Shown piece after piece: positions 15,736 through 24,434 of a stretch of DNA of 64,000 bases. How positions within the stretch are numbered: position 1 is the first letter of the stretch; each line of letters begins with the position of its first letter. The translations under genes and the position numbers were made by a program. Source of the stretch: Arthrobacter sp. TPD3018 (GTDB taxonomy: Bacteria; Pseudomonadota; Alphaproteobacteria; Sphingomonadales; Sphingomonadaceae); contig QDFQ01000003.1 of the NCBI GenBank assembly GCA_003075315.1, positions 124,001-188,000 on the forward strand. Reading direction: 5' to 3'. Below the pieces are notes generated by a model, which was given only the letters and a program-made list of their open reading frames with translations, was not told the origin of the DNA and did no database searches.

Positions 15736-16836
15736 TTACACGTTGAACCGGAACAGCATCACGTCGCCGTCGTGGACGACATATTCCTTGCCTTCCTGCC
15801 GCAGCTTGCCCGCCTCGCGCGCGCCCGCTTCGCCCTTGCAGGCGACGTAATCGTCGAAGGCGATGGTTTCGGCGCGGATGAAGCCACGCTCGAAATCGGT
15901 GTGGATCTCGCCCGCGGCATTGGGGGCCTTGGCGCCGGCATGGACCGTCCAGGCGCGTGCTTCCTTGGGGCCGACGGTGAAGAAGGTCAGCAGCTTCAGC
16001 AGCTTGTACCCAGCGGTGATAACGCGGGCGAGGCCGGTTTCCTCCAAGCCCAACTCCGACAGGAACTCGCCGCGATCCTCGGGCGCCATCGTCGCGATCT
16101 CCGCTTCGATCGCCGCGGAGACGACGACCGCCTCGGCGCCCTCCGCCTTGGCCTTTTCGAACACCTTGGCCGACAGCGCATTGCCGTTCGCCGCATCGGC
16201 TTCGTCGACGTTGCAGACGTAGAGCACGGGCTTCGCCGTGATCAGCTGCGCCTGCGCGAAGACGCGCGCTTCCTCGGCATCCTTGGGCTGGGTCAGGCGC
16301 GCGGGCTTGCCGTCGCGCAGCAGCTCCAGCGCCTGGCCGAGCACCGCCGCGCCGATCTTGGCTTCCTTGTCGCCTTGCTGCCCCTTCTTGATGAGGTTGG
16401 GCACGCGCTTTTCCAAGCTTTCAAGGTCCGACAGCATCAGCTCGGTCTCGACCGTCTCGGCATCGGCGATCGGATCGACCTTGCCTTCGACGTGCGTCAC
16501 GTCGCCATCGGTGAAGCAGCGCAGCACGTGGACGATCGCGTCCACCTCGCGGATATTGCCCAGGAACTGGTTGCCGAGCCCTTCGCCCTTCGACGCACCG
16601 CGGACCAGGCCGGCGATATCGACGAAGGCGAGCTGCGTCTCAATGATCTTCGCCGAGCCCGCGATCTCGGCGAGCTTGTACAGCCGCGGGTCGGGCACCG
16701 CGACGTTACCGACATTGGGTTCGATCGTGCAGAACGGATAATTGGCCGCCTGCGCCGCTGCCGTTTCGGTCAGCGCGTTGAAAAGCGTGGACTTGCCGAC
16801 GTTGGGCAGGCCAACGATGCCGCAGCGGAAACCCAT
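15736..16836 (-). CDS. ychF: Redox-regulated ribosome-binding ATPase YchF
   Basis: A 366-residue Obg-family P-loop protein that prefers ATP over GTP and associates with ribosomes. The P-loop GLPNVGKS is at 9-16, followed by NYPFCTIEPNVGNVAVPD, the switch DIAGLVRGASKGEGLGN, and the C-terminal TGS-like domain ending KEYVVHDGDVMLFRFNV. The frame is open 36 codons upstream, but the ATG at 16836 gives the canonical MGFRCGIVGLPNVGKS start. The 230-base gap to the divergent gene at 17067 contains no recognised element. Confidence 0.95.
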   Translation of the reverse strand: MGFRCGIVGLPNVGKSTLFNALTETAAAQAANYPFCTIEPNVGNVAVPDPRLYKLAEIAGSAKIIETQLAFVDIAGLVRGASKGEGLGNQFLGNIREVDAIVHVLRCFTDGDVTHVEGKVDPIADAETVETELMLSDLESLEKRVPNLIKKGQQGDKEAKIGAAVLGQALELLRDGKPARLTQPKDAEEARVFAQAQLITAKPVLYVCNVDEADAANGNALSAKVFEKAKAEGAEAVVVSAAIEAEIATMAPEDRGEFLSELGLEETGLARVITAGYKLLKLLTFFTVGPKEARAWTVHAGAKAPNAAGEIHTDFERGFIRAETIAFDDYVACKGEAGAREAGKLRQEGKEYVVHDGDVMLFRFNV

Positions 16837-17066
16837 GGGTCGTGCTCTGTTTTCTGCAAAGGGAATGGAGGCCGCGGCCTTAGCCACATGACGCGCGATT
16901 GACCAGTCGTTCCGCGGCGTTCGCGCTTCGGCTATGGAATCCAACGGCTCGTCGCAGAGGCCGTCTGCCGCAATTGTGCCTTGATTGATACCGCGTCGTC
17001 TATGTCGTGCAGCGGATACGTCGCGGGAACGACGGCAGACACAAACGCGCGCTGCAACGGGGGCTT

Positions 17067-17678
17067 ATGCGTTGGTCGGGGTGGATGATGACAGGGCTGG
17101 CGGCGGCGGCCGCCACGGGTGCGCAGGCCCAGGTCGCGCCGCTCGCGATCCTGACGGCGCCCGCGCCGATGGCGGCGCAGCGAACGCCGCTGCTCGCGCC
17201 GATCGCGCTCGGCGGCACGCTCGACCGCTCGACACCGCTCACTGCGCGGCTGCGGCTGCGGGTGGCGACGATGACGACCAGCGCGGGCCCTGCTGAGCGC
17301 GTGCATCAGCGTCTCGCGAGTTCGATGGTCGAATATTATCCCTTTGCCGACAGCGGCTTCCACCTGTCCGCCGGGGGACGCCTGTATGATGTGCGAGCGG
17401 GCGAGCAAGTCGGCAACCGCCCGCTGATGCTGTCGCAGCGCCCGACGCTGGGCGCCGGTGGCGGCCGCATCGGCCTGCGCCGCACCCCGGCGCTGACCTT
17501 CGGCTATACGGGCACGATGCTCGCCGACACCACGATCGGGCTGGAGGTCGGCGCAATGAAGGGCCGCGCCTATGAGATCGGCGGCCGGCTGACCCGCCCG
17601 ACCGCGGGCGAGCGCGGCGGCGTGGGCAACGGCCCGATCAATCCCGTGGTCAACGTCTCGTTCGGTCGGCGCTTCTGA
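17067..17678 (+). CDS. Secreted, probably outer-membrane beta-barrel protein of unknown function
   Basis: A 203-residue protein. MRWSGWMMTGLAAAAATGAQAQ is a clear signal peptide, favouring ATG 17067 (preceded by GGGGG) over the upstream in-frame ATG at 17007. The mature part has alternating hydrophobic segments and ends in VNVSFGRRF, with a C-terminal Phe typical of proteins assembled by the Bam complex. The stretch FADSGFHLSAGGRLYD and a later GLEVGAMKG resemble small outer-membrane porin-like barrels seen in sphingomonads. No named family is recognised. Confidence 0.65.
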   Translation: MRWSGWMMTGLAAAAATGAQAQVAPLAILTAPAPMAAQRTPLLAPIALGGTLDRSTPLTARLRLRVATMTTSAGPAERVHQRLASSMVEYYPFADSGFHLSAGGRLYDVRAGEQVGNRPLMLSQRPTLGAGGGRIGLRRTPALTFGYTGTMLADTTIGLEVGAMKGRAYEIGGRLTRPTAGERGGVGNGPINPVVNVSFGRRF

Positions 17679-17745
17679 CCCGATCCGGGGGTCACGCTAC
17701 ACGACCCGTTCAATCGCGCCGCCGCTTCGCCTAGGGTCGCCGGCG

Positions 17746-18399
17746 ATGCTGCCGCCCTTGCCCCATGGCGACTTGTCCGCCGACCTGATCCTGCCCGCCT
17801 TCGCACCCTGGTTCGATGTCGCGGGCCTCGCCGTGTTCGCCGCCTCGGGTGCGCTCGCCGCGGCAAAGCGCGGGCAGACCGCGGTGACGCTGGCCTTTTT
17901 CGCGCTGATCACCGGCGTCGGCGGCGGGACAGTGCGCGACCTGTTGATCGGTGCGCCGGTCTTCTGGGTCCATGATCCGCGTGCGGCGACCGTCTGCCTC
18001 GCGATGGCCGCGGCGATCTGGGTGACGCCCGAACGCTGGTGGCGGGACGAGGCGCTCGCCTGGTTCGACGCGATCGGCCTCGCCGCCTATGCGGTTTACG
18101 GCGCGGCCAAGGCGCTGGGCTATGGCATCCCGCCGCTGCCCGCCGCGCTGATGGGCGTGGTGACCGCCTGTGTCGGCGGCATCATCCGCGACGTGCTCGC
18201 GGGCGAACCGTCGATCCTGATGCGCCCCGAACTCTATGTCACCGCCGCCGCGCTGGCGTCGGGTCTCTACGTCGCGCTGGGGCTGCTCGGCCTCGCCGGC
18301 GCCCCCGCCGCGATCATCGCCGCCGCCGCCGGCTTCACGCTGCGCGCCTTCGCGATCCGCTACCACCTCGCGCTCCCCGCCTATCGCGGGCGGGGGTGA
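17746..18399 (+). CDS. Trimeric intracellular cation (TRIC) channel family protein, YicG-like
   Basis: A 217-residue inner-membrane protein with about seven hydrophobic helices. Two internal repeats each carry the family signature: GVGGGTVRDLLIG (57-69) and CVGGIIRDVLAGEP (near 143-156), with FWVHDP after the first. Members of this family (formerly UPF0126) are homotrimeric cation channels, potassium-conducting in characterised prokaryotic cases. It stands alone; the following secreted protein begins 91 bases later. Confidence 0.9.
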   Translation: MLPPLPHGDLSADLILPAFAPWFDVAGLAVFAASGALAAAKRGQTAVTLAFFALITGVGGGTVRDLLIGAPVFWVHDPRAATVCLAMAAAIWVTPERWWRDEALAWFDAIGLAAYAVYGAAKALGYGIPPLPAALMGVVTACVGGIIRDVLAGEPSILMRPELYVTAAALASGLYVALGLLGLAGAPAAIIAAAAGFTLRAFAIRYHLALPAYRGRG

Positions 18400-18490
18400 G
18401 GGTAGCGGCGGCCTGCCGCCGATCCGACACGAATCCGCCATCAACCCTGCGCATCCTGCCGCCACCCGCATACGGCGGCTGGAGACGATC

Positions 18491-19306
18491 ATGCGTACAA
18501 CGATCGGTACGGTTCTCGCCCTTCTCACGCTCGCGGCAACTCCGGCGACCGGCCAGACGCCGCGCGATCCCGTCGGCGACCTGTGCGCCGCGCGCGCCGA
18601 TATCGCCGTGCCTGCCACACAGGTCTATCATCGCCGCAACGGCGCCACGATCGTCTTCGTTGCGGTCGCGCATGAGTATGACGCGCAATCGCCATCGGCA
18701 CGCGCGATCCAGGCGGCATTCGATCGCGTCCACCCGACGATCGTGCTGGTCGAAGGCGCCTCGGCGGACAAGAGCGCCGACCCCGCCTATCGCGCCTTCC
18801 TGTCGCAGCGCGCCGCCGACCAGTTCGCGGAAGGTCGCATCCAGGAAAACCTCTACGCGGTGAAGCTCGCGACCGACGCGAAGACGGCGTTTGCCGGCTG
18901 GGATATGAGCCCCCGCGACGAATATCGTGCTGATATCGACGCCGGCTATGACATGCGCGACGCGCTCGGCACGCATCTGCTGCGCGCGCATGTCGATCCC
19001 TTCGGCCCCGTGCCCGCCAACCGCCTTGCCGACGAGCTGCGATCGATCCCGCATTTGCGCCAGCCCAAGGACTTCGATTTCGCCGCCTGGTATCGCGGCG
19101 CGTATGGCGCCCGCCTTGACCCGATGGCCGGCACCCCCTGCGGCACCGGCCCGGCGAGCGCGATCGTCAAGTTCGAAAGCATCGCCCGCACTCGCAATCT
19201 CGCCCGCCTGATCGATGCGAGCGCCACGCCGGGCGCGGTGGTGCTGGTGGAAGCGGGCGCCAACCACTGGCTGGCGCTGCGCGACTATCTGGACCGCACG
19301 TCCTGA
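18491..19306 (+). CDS. Secreted protein of unknown function, TraB/TIKI-like features
   Basis: A 271-residue exported protein with signal peptide MRTTIGTVLALLTLAATPATG and a GGAG ribosome binding site. The mature domain contains IVFVAVAHEYDAQSPS, VHPTIVLVEGA and, near the C-terminus, VVLVEAGANHWLALRDYL. The combination of an early histidine, a hydrophobic strand ending in VEG, and a late G-x-x-H resembles the TraB/GumN/TIKI fold, but identity is low and I do not assign an activity. The gene converges on the minus-strand gene ending at 19314. Confidence 0.6.
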   Translation: MRTTIGTVLALLTLAATPATGQTPRDPVGDLCAARADIAVPATQVYHRRNGATIVFVAVAHEYDAQSPSARAIQAAFDRVHPTIVLVEGASADKSADPAYRAFLSQRAADQFAEGRIQENLYAVKLATDAKTAFAGWDMSPRDEYRADIDAGYDMRDALGTHLLRAHVDPFGPVPANRLADELRSIPHLRQPKDFDFAAWYRGAYGARLDPMAGTPCGTGPASAIVKFESIARTRNLARLIDASATPGAVVLVEAGANHWLALRDYLDRTS

Positions 19307-19313
19307 CGGACGG

Positions 19314-19859
19314 TCAGGCGGCGGGGCGCCAGCAGGGTTCCAACTGCTTCATGCTGGCTTCCGCCCAGTGGGCGACCGGGCCGTCGTTACCGGAGATGGT
19401 GACGTTCGCACGAGAACGGTCGGACTGTTCGCTGGACGGAATGTGTAGCGTAAACCACGTTCCGTCTAATGTGATCGGCGGCGGAAACCGATCAGCCTTG
19501 TTGCGGCGCGGAATGACGGATGGGCTTATTGGTACGTCGTTCAGGTTCGTTAGCACCGCCATGAGCACCGGACAGTCGACGGCTTCGGTCGTCGACACGG
19601 TCAGTCGTCCGAACCGATCCATCACCTTGCGCCGTGCCCGCCAAGTAGCCGACGGGCCATAGCCGCTCCGCCACATGTCGATAATCGCCCACCCGCCGCA
19701 CAGCGAATGGGTCGCCAAGAGTTGGACGTCCGTCGCCCTTCCCGGCTCGGGAAGGCCTTCCTCGCGTGACGTCATGGCGGCCTGACCGATCTGCGTGCAA
19801 TCGAGCAACCGCTGCGGAGCAGCCGCCTGCGCCGCACCCAGCAGCATGGCCAATATCAT
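19314..19859 (-). CDS. Secreted protein of unknown function
   Basis: A 181-residue protein with signal peptide MILAMLLGAAQAAA. It contains four cysteines (LDCTQ, SLCGGW, VDCPV, EPCWRP) and ITLDGTWFTLHIPSS, with no family I recognise. ATG 19859 overlaps the stop of the upstream GH28 gene by four bases, so translation is coupled. It is the last of the minus-strand set sppA, GNAT, GH28, this gene. Confidence 0.6.
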   Translation of the reverse strand: MILAMLLGAAQAAAPQRLLDCTQIGQAAMTSREEGLPEPGRATDVQLLATHSLCGGWAIIDMWRSGYGPSATWRARRKVMDRFGRLTVSTTEAVDCPVLMAVLTNLNDVPISPSVIPRRNKADRFPPPITLDGTWFTLHIPSSEQSDRSRANVTISGNDGPVAHWAEASMKQLEPCWRPAA

Positions 19860-21121
19860 TGCCCCGCCCCCGCGCACGCTGTTCCGACCGTTGCGGCGGG
19901 GCCGGTCACGCCCGGTGGCAGCGGCGTCGCGCCACCCGGTCCGATATGCAGCGTGGCATTGGCGACCTGCCACGGCGTGCCGGCGGGGAAGCGCACGCCG
20001 TCCAGCGTCACGTCCAACGGGTGCCGCGCGTCATAGCCGCGCGCGATCAGCTGGCCGCCATCGCCCTGCACGTTCGCCAGCACGATGTCGCGATAGACGG
20101 GGATCGATCCGCCCTGCGCCTTGGGATCGTAGCGCGTGTCGAAGTCGATCGGCCGCGCCACGCCGCGCAGGCAGATGTCCTGATAGCGCACGCGCTGCAC
20201 CAGCCCGCCGCGGCTGGGATCGCTCTTGATGCGCAGGCCCGATGTCGTGCCGTCGAAGGTCAGCCCGCGCACTAGCACGTCGGACACGCCGCTCACCGTC
20301 TCGCTGCCGATCGACACGCCGTGCCCGGCGTGGACGTGGCTGTCGAGGATCGAGACGTAGCGCACGCCGCCGCCGTTGCCGGCCTTGATCGCGATATCGT
20401 CGTCGCCGGTGCTGAAGCGGCTGTGCGCGATCGTCACGTCCTCGCTCGCACCCGGATCGATGCCGTCGGTGTTGCGCGCATCGGCGGGCGCATCGATCGT
20501 CACGCCCCAGGCGGTGAAGCCACGCACGTGATTGACCGCGACGTGGAAGTTCGCCGCATTGGCGAAGCGCGTGGCGTACAGCACCAGATTGCGTCCGCCA
20601 TCCACCGTCACCAGCCGCGGCGCGTTCTGCTTGCCGCCTTCGCGCTGCGCCCGGCGCGCGAGCTGCCACCACGTCTCGGTGCCGCCCGCCATCGCCGCAC
20701 CGCCCGCGCCGTCGATCGTGCCCGCTCCCATGATCGCGGCATCGGTGGCATCGGCAATGTGGATCAGCGGGCGACAGCCATGGCCCTTGGTATCGATCGT
20801 CCCGCACAATCCCTGCCCGGCATCGAACCGCCTTGGATCGGGGATCGCACGCAGCGTCGCACCGGGGTCGAGCCATAAGGTGACACGCGACGGCATCTCG
20901 ATCGGCCCGCTCTCGTACAGACCGGGGCCGAGCCGCACCGCGGCCCCGCGACACCGCCGCAACGCCGCCTCGATATCGCGGCTCCGATCACCGGAGGTGG
21001 GGGACAGCGTGAGGCAGGCGGCGGTGGGCAGTTGCGGCTCCGCCACGATTCGCCTGTCCTGTGCCGCGGCCGGTGCCGCCGCCACGCCCAACGCAAGCAC
21101 GACCGCAGCACACCGACGCAT
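19856..21121 (-). CDS. Glycoside hydrolase family 28 protein (polygalacturonase-like)
   Basis: A 421-residue exported right-handed beta-helix enzyme. A signal peptide ends near AAAQD (20-22). The GH28 active-site series is complete: NTDG (217-220), TGDDD (239-243), AGHGVS (265-270) and RIKS (297-300). GH28 enzymes hydrolyse homogalacturonan or rhamnogalacturonan, so pectin-derived material is the likely substrate. It begins four bases after the GNAT gene ends and overlaps the next secreted protein gene. With the LOG protein it hints at plant contact, but neither is proof. Confidence 0.9.
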   Translation of the reverse strand: MRRCAAVVLALGVAAAPAAAQDRRIVAEPQLPTAACLTLSPTSGDRSRDIEAALRRCRGAAVRLGPGLYESGPIEMPSRVTLWLDPGATLRAIPDPRRFDAGQGLCGTIDTKGHGCRPLIHIADATDAAIMGAGTIDGAGGAAMAGGTETWWQLARRAQREGGKQNAPRLVTVDGGRNLVLYATRFANAANFHVAVNHVRGFTAWGVTIDAPADARNTDGIDPGASEDVTIAHSRFSTGDDDIAIKAGNGGGVRYVSILDSHVHAGHGVSIGSETVSGVSDVLVRGLTFDGTTSGLRIKSDPSRGGLVQRVRYQDICLRGVARPIDFDTRYDPKAQGGSIPVYRDIVLANVQGDGGQLIARGYDARHPLDVTLDGVRFPAGTPWQVANATLHIGPGGATPLPPGVTGPAATVGTACAGAGQ

Positions 21122-21125
21122 CGCC

Positions 21126-21686
21126 TCAGATCCTTACTACACCCACATCCGCGAACCGCTTCGGCTCGGCAGGCGGGCTGGCGGGGTCGGCCAGCTCGCA
21201 TTGCCAATAGCCCACGTCGATCCACTGGCCCTGTTTGTAGCCGATCTCGCGGAACACGCCAGCGCGGCGGAAGCCGACCGTCTCGTGCAGCTTGATCGAC
21301 TGGTTGTTGGGCAGTGCGATCCGGCCGATCGCCTGGGTAAAGCCCTGCGCGCGCAGCGTGTCGATCAGCGCTTCGTACAGCAGCCGCCCGACGCCCTGCC
21401 GCTGCGCGACATCGGCGACGTAGATCGTCGTCTCGACCGCCCAGCGATACGCCTCGCGTTCCGAAAAGCGCGTCGCATAGGCATAGCCGAGCACGCCGCC
21501 CGTCTCCGCGCCATTGGTCGCGACCATCCAGGGGTAGAGCCCCTGCGACGATGCCATCCGCGTCCGCATCGCACGCGCGTCCGGCGCCTCCGTCTCGAAC
21601 GACACCGTCCCGGCGAGCACGTGCGGCGCATAGATGGCGGCGATCGCGCCGGCATCCTCCGGCGTCGCAGCGCGCACCCCGATCAT
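21126..21686 (-). CDS. GNAT family N-acetyltransferase, phosphinothricin acetyltransferase-like
   Basis: A 186-residue acetyltransferase with the layout of the Pat/YncA group: IRAATPEDAGAIAAIYAPHV-like N-terminus (MIGVRAATPEDAGAIAAIY), TVSFETE, AYATRFSEREAYRWAVETTI, the acetyl-CoA loop RQGVGRLLYEALI and LHETVGFRRAGVFREIGYK. Such enzymes acetylate phosphinothricin, methionine sulfone or unknown amines. The ATG at 21686 overlaps the sppA stop by four bases, so it is translated as part of the same unit. Confidence 0.88.
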   Translation of the reverse strand: MIGVRAATPEDAGAIAAIYAPHVLAGTVSFETEAPDARAMRTRMASSQGLYPWMVATNGAETGGVLGYAYATRFSEREAYRWAVETTIYVADVAQRQGVGRLLYEALIDTLRAQGFTQAIGRIALPNNQSIKLHETVGFRRAGVFREIGYKQGQWIDVGYWQCELADPASPPAEPKRFADVGVVRI

Positions 21687-23572
21687 GCGCCGAAGCCCAG
21701 CTTCGCCAGCACCAGGTCGAACAGCTTGGCGTCGCTCTCGGCGGTCGCGCTCGGCCCGATGCCGCCGCATTCCAGGCAGCGCGCCTGCACTGATCCGCTG
21801 CGGGCGAGGCGGCTGACGTCGCCCACCGCCTGCGCGACGAGGCCGCGGCGCTCGGCCGCGATCCGCCCGAACACGTCCGCCGACGGGCTCGACGCATCGT
21901 CGTCGTCCTTGCGGCTGGCCAGCGCGGCGGCGAACTGCGCAGCGGCGCTCGGTTCCTTCTCCAGATATTCGGCATGGACCTTGGCCGGGTCCAGCTTGGC
22001 GCGCTTGGCGGCTTCCGCCACCGCATCGTCCAGCCCGCCGAAGCGGTCGACCAGCTTGATCTGCCGCGCGGTGCCGCCGTCCCACACGCGTCCCTGCGCG
22101 ATGGCGTTGACCTGATCGACGGTCATGTGGCGCGATTGCGCGACGCGGGTCAGGAACTGGCGATAGCCGTTCTCGATCCCCGCCTGCAGGATCGCGTCCA
22201 GCTCGGGCGTGGTGCCGGCATAGACGTCGGGCTGGCCCGACAGCGGCGTCGTCTTCACGCCATCGGTGGAGATGCCGATCTTCGCCAGCGTCTTCTCGAA
22301 CGTCGGGATGATGCCGAAGATGCCGATCGACCCGGTGATCGTCGACGGTTCGGCGAAGATCACGTCGCCCGGCGTCGACACCCAATAGCCGCCCGATGCG
22401 GCCAGCCCGCCCATCGACACGACGATCGGCAAGCCCTTCTGCTTGGCTTGCAGGATGGCGAGGCGGATGCGCTCCGACGCCAGCACCGATCCGCCCGGCG
22501 AATCGACGCGCACCACCAGCGCCTTCAGGTCCTTCTTGGCGAGGCCGTTCAGGATCAGCTTGGCGATCGTGTCGCCATGGGCGCTGCCGGGGCCGCCTTC
22601 GCCATCGACGATATCGCCTGCGACGGTGATGACGCCGATCGCATCGCCGGTCTTGGACAGCGGATGGGCCGCGACCCAGCTGTCATAGCCGATGCGGTTG
22701 TAGAAGCCCGCCGCCTTCTTGGCATCGCCGCCGACGATGGCCGCGACGCGCGCACCGAAGGCGGTGCGGTCGCCCAACGTGTCGACGATGCCCGCCGCCT
22801 TGTTCGCCTCGGCGATATTGCCGCCCGCCGCGACGATCAGCTTGTCGGGGCTGGCGAGGAATTGCGCGACCTGCGCGCGCGGCCGCGCCCTGGCGATCGC
22901 CTCCTTCCACTGGCCGAAGATCGATCCCAGCAGCGCCTGGCTCGCCTCGCGCGCCTCTGGGCTCTGGTCGGTGCGGGTATAGGGCTCGACGAAGCTCTTG
23001 AACTTGCCGACGCGATAGACGTGCGTGGTGACGCCCAGCTTGTCGATCAGGCCCTTGTAATACAGCTGGTTGCCGCCCGGCCCCATGAAGATCGTGCCGC
23101 CCAGCGGATTGACCCAGATCTCGCTGGCATTGGCGGCCAGGCGATAGCCCGCATCGGTATAGGCGGTGGCATAGGCCAGCACCGGCTTCTTGGTGTCACG
23201 GAACTTGCGGATCGCGTCGGCCACCTCGTTCAGCGTCGCCGGATAGCCGCCGCCGAAGCGATCGAGGTCGAGCACCAGCGCCTTCACCCGGTCGTCGGTC
23301 CGCGCCGCGTCGATCGCGCGCAGCACGTCGCGGGCGCGATACTGGCGCGGCGCCTGCTGGCCCGACAGCATCGCGAACGGCGCCTGTTCCTCGGGCTGTT
23401 CGACGATCGTGCCATTGAGGTCGAGCACCAGCGCACCCGGGCTGATCGCCTTCATCCCCGGCCGCGCGCTCAGCGCCGCGAACAGCAAGCCGAAGAACAA
23501 CAGCATCGCGATCAGGACCAACCCGTCCTTGATCGCTACCAGCAGCTTCCATGCGCCCCGAACCAGCTTCAC
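21683..23572 (-). CDS. sppA: Signal peptide peptidase SppA, 67K type
   Basis: A 629-residue inner-membrane serine protease that degrades cleaved signal peptides. One N-terminal membrane helix (about 12-34) precedes two S49 domains. By comparison with Escherichia coli, the catalytic Lys is in RVGKFKSFVEP (Lys192) and the nucleophile in GGLAASGGYW (Ser393). GTG 23572 is chosen because AAGGAG lies at the right distance upstream (23579-23584 on this strand) and the protein then starts KLVRGAWK; the open frame upstream lacks a better start. First gene of the sppA/GNAT/GH28 unit. Confidence 0.93.
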   Translation of the reverse strand: MKLVRGAWKLLVAIKDGLVLIAMLLFFGLLFAALSARPGMKAISPGALVLDLNGTIVEQPEEQAPFAMLSGQQAPRQYRARDVLRAIDAARTDDRVKALVLDLDRFGGGYPATLNEVADAIRKFRDTKKPVLAYATAYTDAGYRLAANASEIWVNPLGGTIFMGPGGNQLYYKGLIDKLGVTTHVYRVGKFKSFVEPYTRTDQSPEAREASQALLGSIFGQWKEAIARARPRAQVAQFLASPDKLIVAAGGNIAEANKAAGIVDTLGDRTAFGARVAAIVGGDAKKAAGFYNRIGYDSWVAAHPLSKTGDAIGVITVAGDIVDGEGGPGSAHGDTIAKLILNGLAKKDLKALVVRVDSPGGSVLASERIRLAILQAKQKGLPIVVSMGGLAASGGYWVSTPGDVIFAEPSTITGSIGIFGIIPTFEKTLAKIGISTDGVKTTPLSGQPDVYAGTTPELDAILQAGIENGYRQFLTRVAQSRHMTVDQVNAIAQGRVWDGGTARQIKLVDRFGGLDDAVAEAAKRAKLDPAKVHAEYLEKEPSAAAQFAAALASRKDDDDASSPSADVFGRIAAERRGLVAQAVGDVSRLARSGSVQARCLECGGIGPSATAESDAKLFDLVLAKLGFGA

Positions 23573-23657
23573 GCGATGCTCCTTATCGTTGCCTCTAGCG
23601 CTAGAGCAGGCGAAGGCGCCGCGCAACGGGGCGTGTTGGGCCGGTAATACGGATAGG

Positions 23658-24434
23658 TCAGTAGGCGGGGATCACCCAGCGCGTGCGATGGTAATGATAG
23701 CGAACCTGTTTGTCCGAGGATGGGAAGGTGCCCCGTGTCATCAACACGCGACAGCTCGTGTCGTCCAGCGAGGCGATTTTGGAGCTGACCACGACGCGGC
23801 ACGCTGTGGGTTTTCCCTGTGCGTCGACTGTCACCAGTGTTTTGACCAAGCCTTGCTGATCACCACGCAACGCATCTACCGGGTAATCATCGGCCGTAAA
23901 CAACCGTGCGGCGACCGCCGGCTCCAGGTCGATCATCGCATCCGGGTCTGCACCCCAGGATTGCAGCAGATCCCGTCCACAGGTCTTGGCGGCGACGAAG
24001 GCCTTGTCGATCCCCTTGATCGGAACGGCGATCGGGTGGTCCGCACCGGCGCTGACGAACAGGGTGTCGGCGGTCGGCACGGCCTTCCACTGGTCGTCGG
24101 CGAGTGACAGCTTGATGGCGTACATGTCGTGTCCGGTGGCGCCCCCGACCCAACGCGCCGGGAACTTTGCCCCGCCGGGGGTCAGCGTGACTGCGGCGGT
24201 GCCGGATGTGCCACGCCACGCTTTCTCCGACATCAGCAGGACGATGTCGCCACGATCGGATTGGGGATCGACGTCGATCGCCAGAATCGCGGGCTTCGGC
24301 CCATCCCCGAACGCCCGGTTGATGATGCACTGGTTCGGTGCATATTCGACGCCCCATTTCGCCGCCGACCGGTCGACATGCGCCGCCGGTGCCGCGGCTT
24401 GCAGGGCGAGGGCGATGATCGCGCCCGCGATCAT
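23658..24434 (-). CDS. Exported protein with a TonB C-terminal-like domain, copy 2
   Basis: A 258-residue paralogue of the gene directly upstream. It has a signal peptide (MIAGAIIALALQAAAPAA), a domain with KWGVEYAPNQCIINRAFGDG, a central KTCGRDLLQSWGADPDAMID, and a C-terminal TonB-like fold (DDYPVDALRGDQQGLVKTLV, then VDAQGKPTACRVVVSS). Unlike true TonB it has no Pro-rich linker and would be released to the periplasm. The start overlaps the stop of copy 1 by four bases. The function is unknown. Confidence 0.72.
   Translation of the reverse strand: MIAGAIIALALQAAAPAAHVDRSAAKWGVEYAPNQCIINRAFGDGPKPAILAIDVDPQSDRGDIVLLMSEKAWRGTSGTAAVTLTPGGAKFPARWVGGATGHDMYAIKLSLADDQWKAVPTADTLFVSAGADHPIAVPIKGIDKAFVAAKTCGRDLLQSWGADPDAMIDLEPAVAARLFTADDYPVDALRGDQQGLVKTLVTVDAQGKPTACRVVVSSKIASLDDTSCRVLMTRGTFPSSDKQVRYHYHRTRWVIPAY

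Noticed and set aside
14419..16902. An 827-codon plus-strand open frame opposite the NPP and ychF genes
   Set aside because: It covers two conserved minus-strand genes and a palindromic repeat, and has no domain signature.
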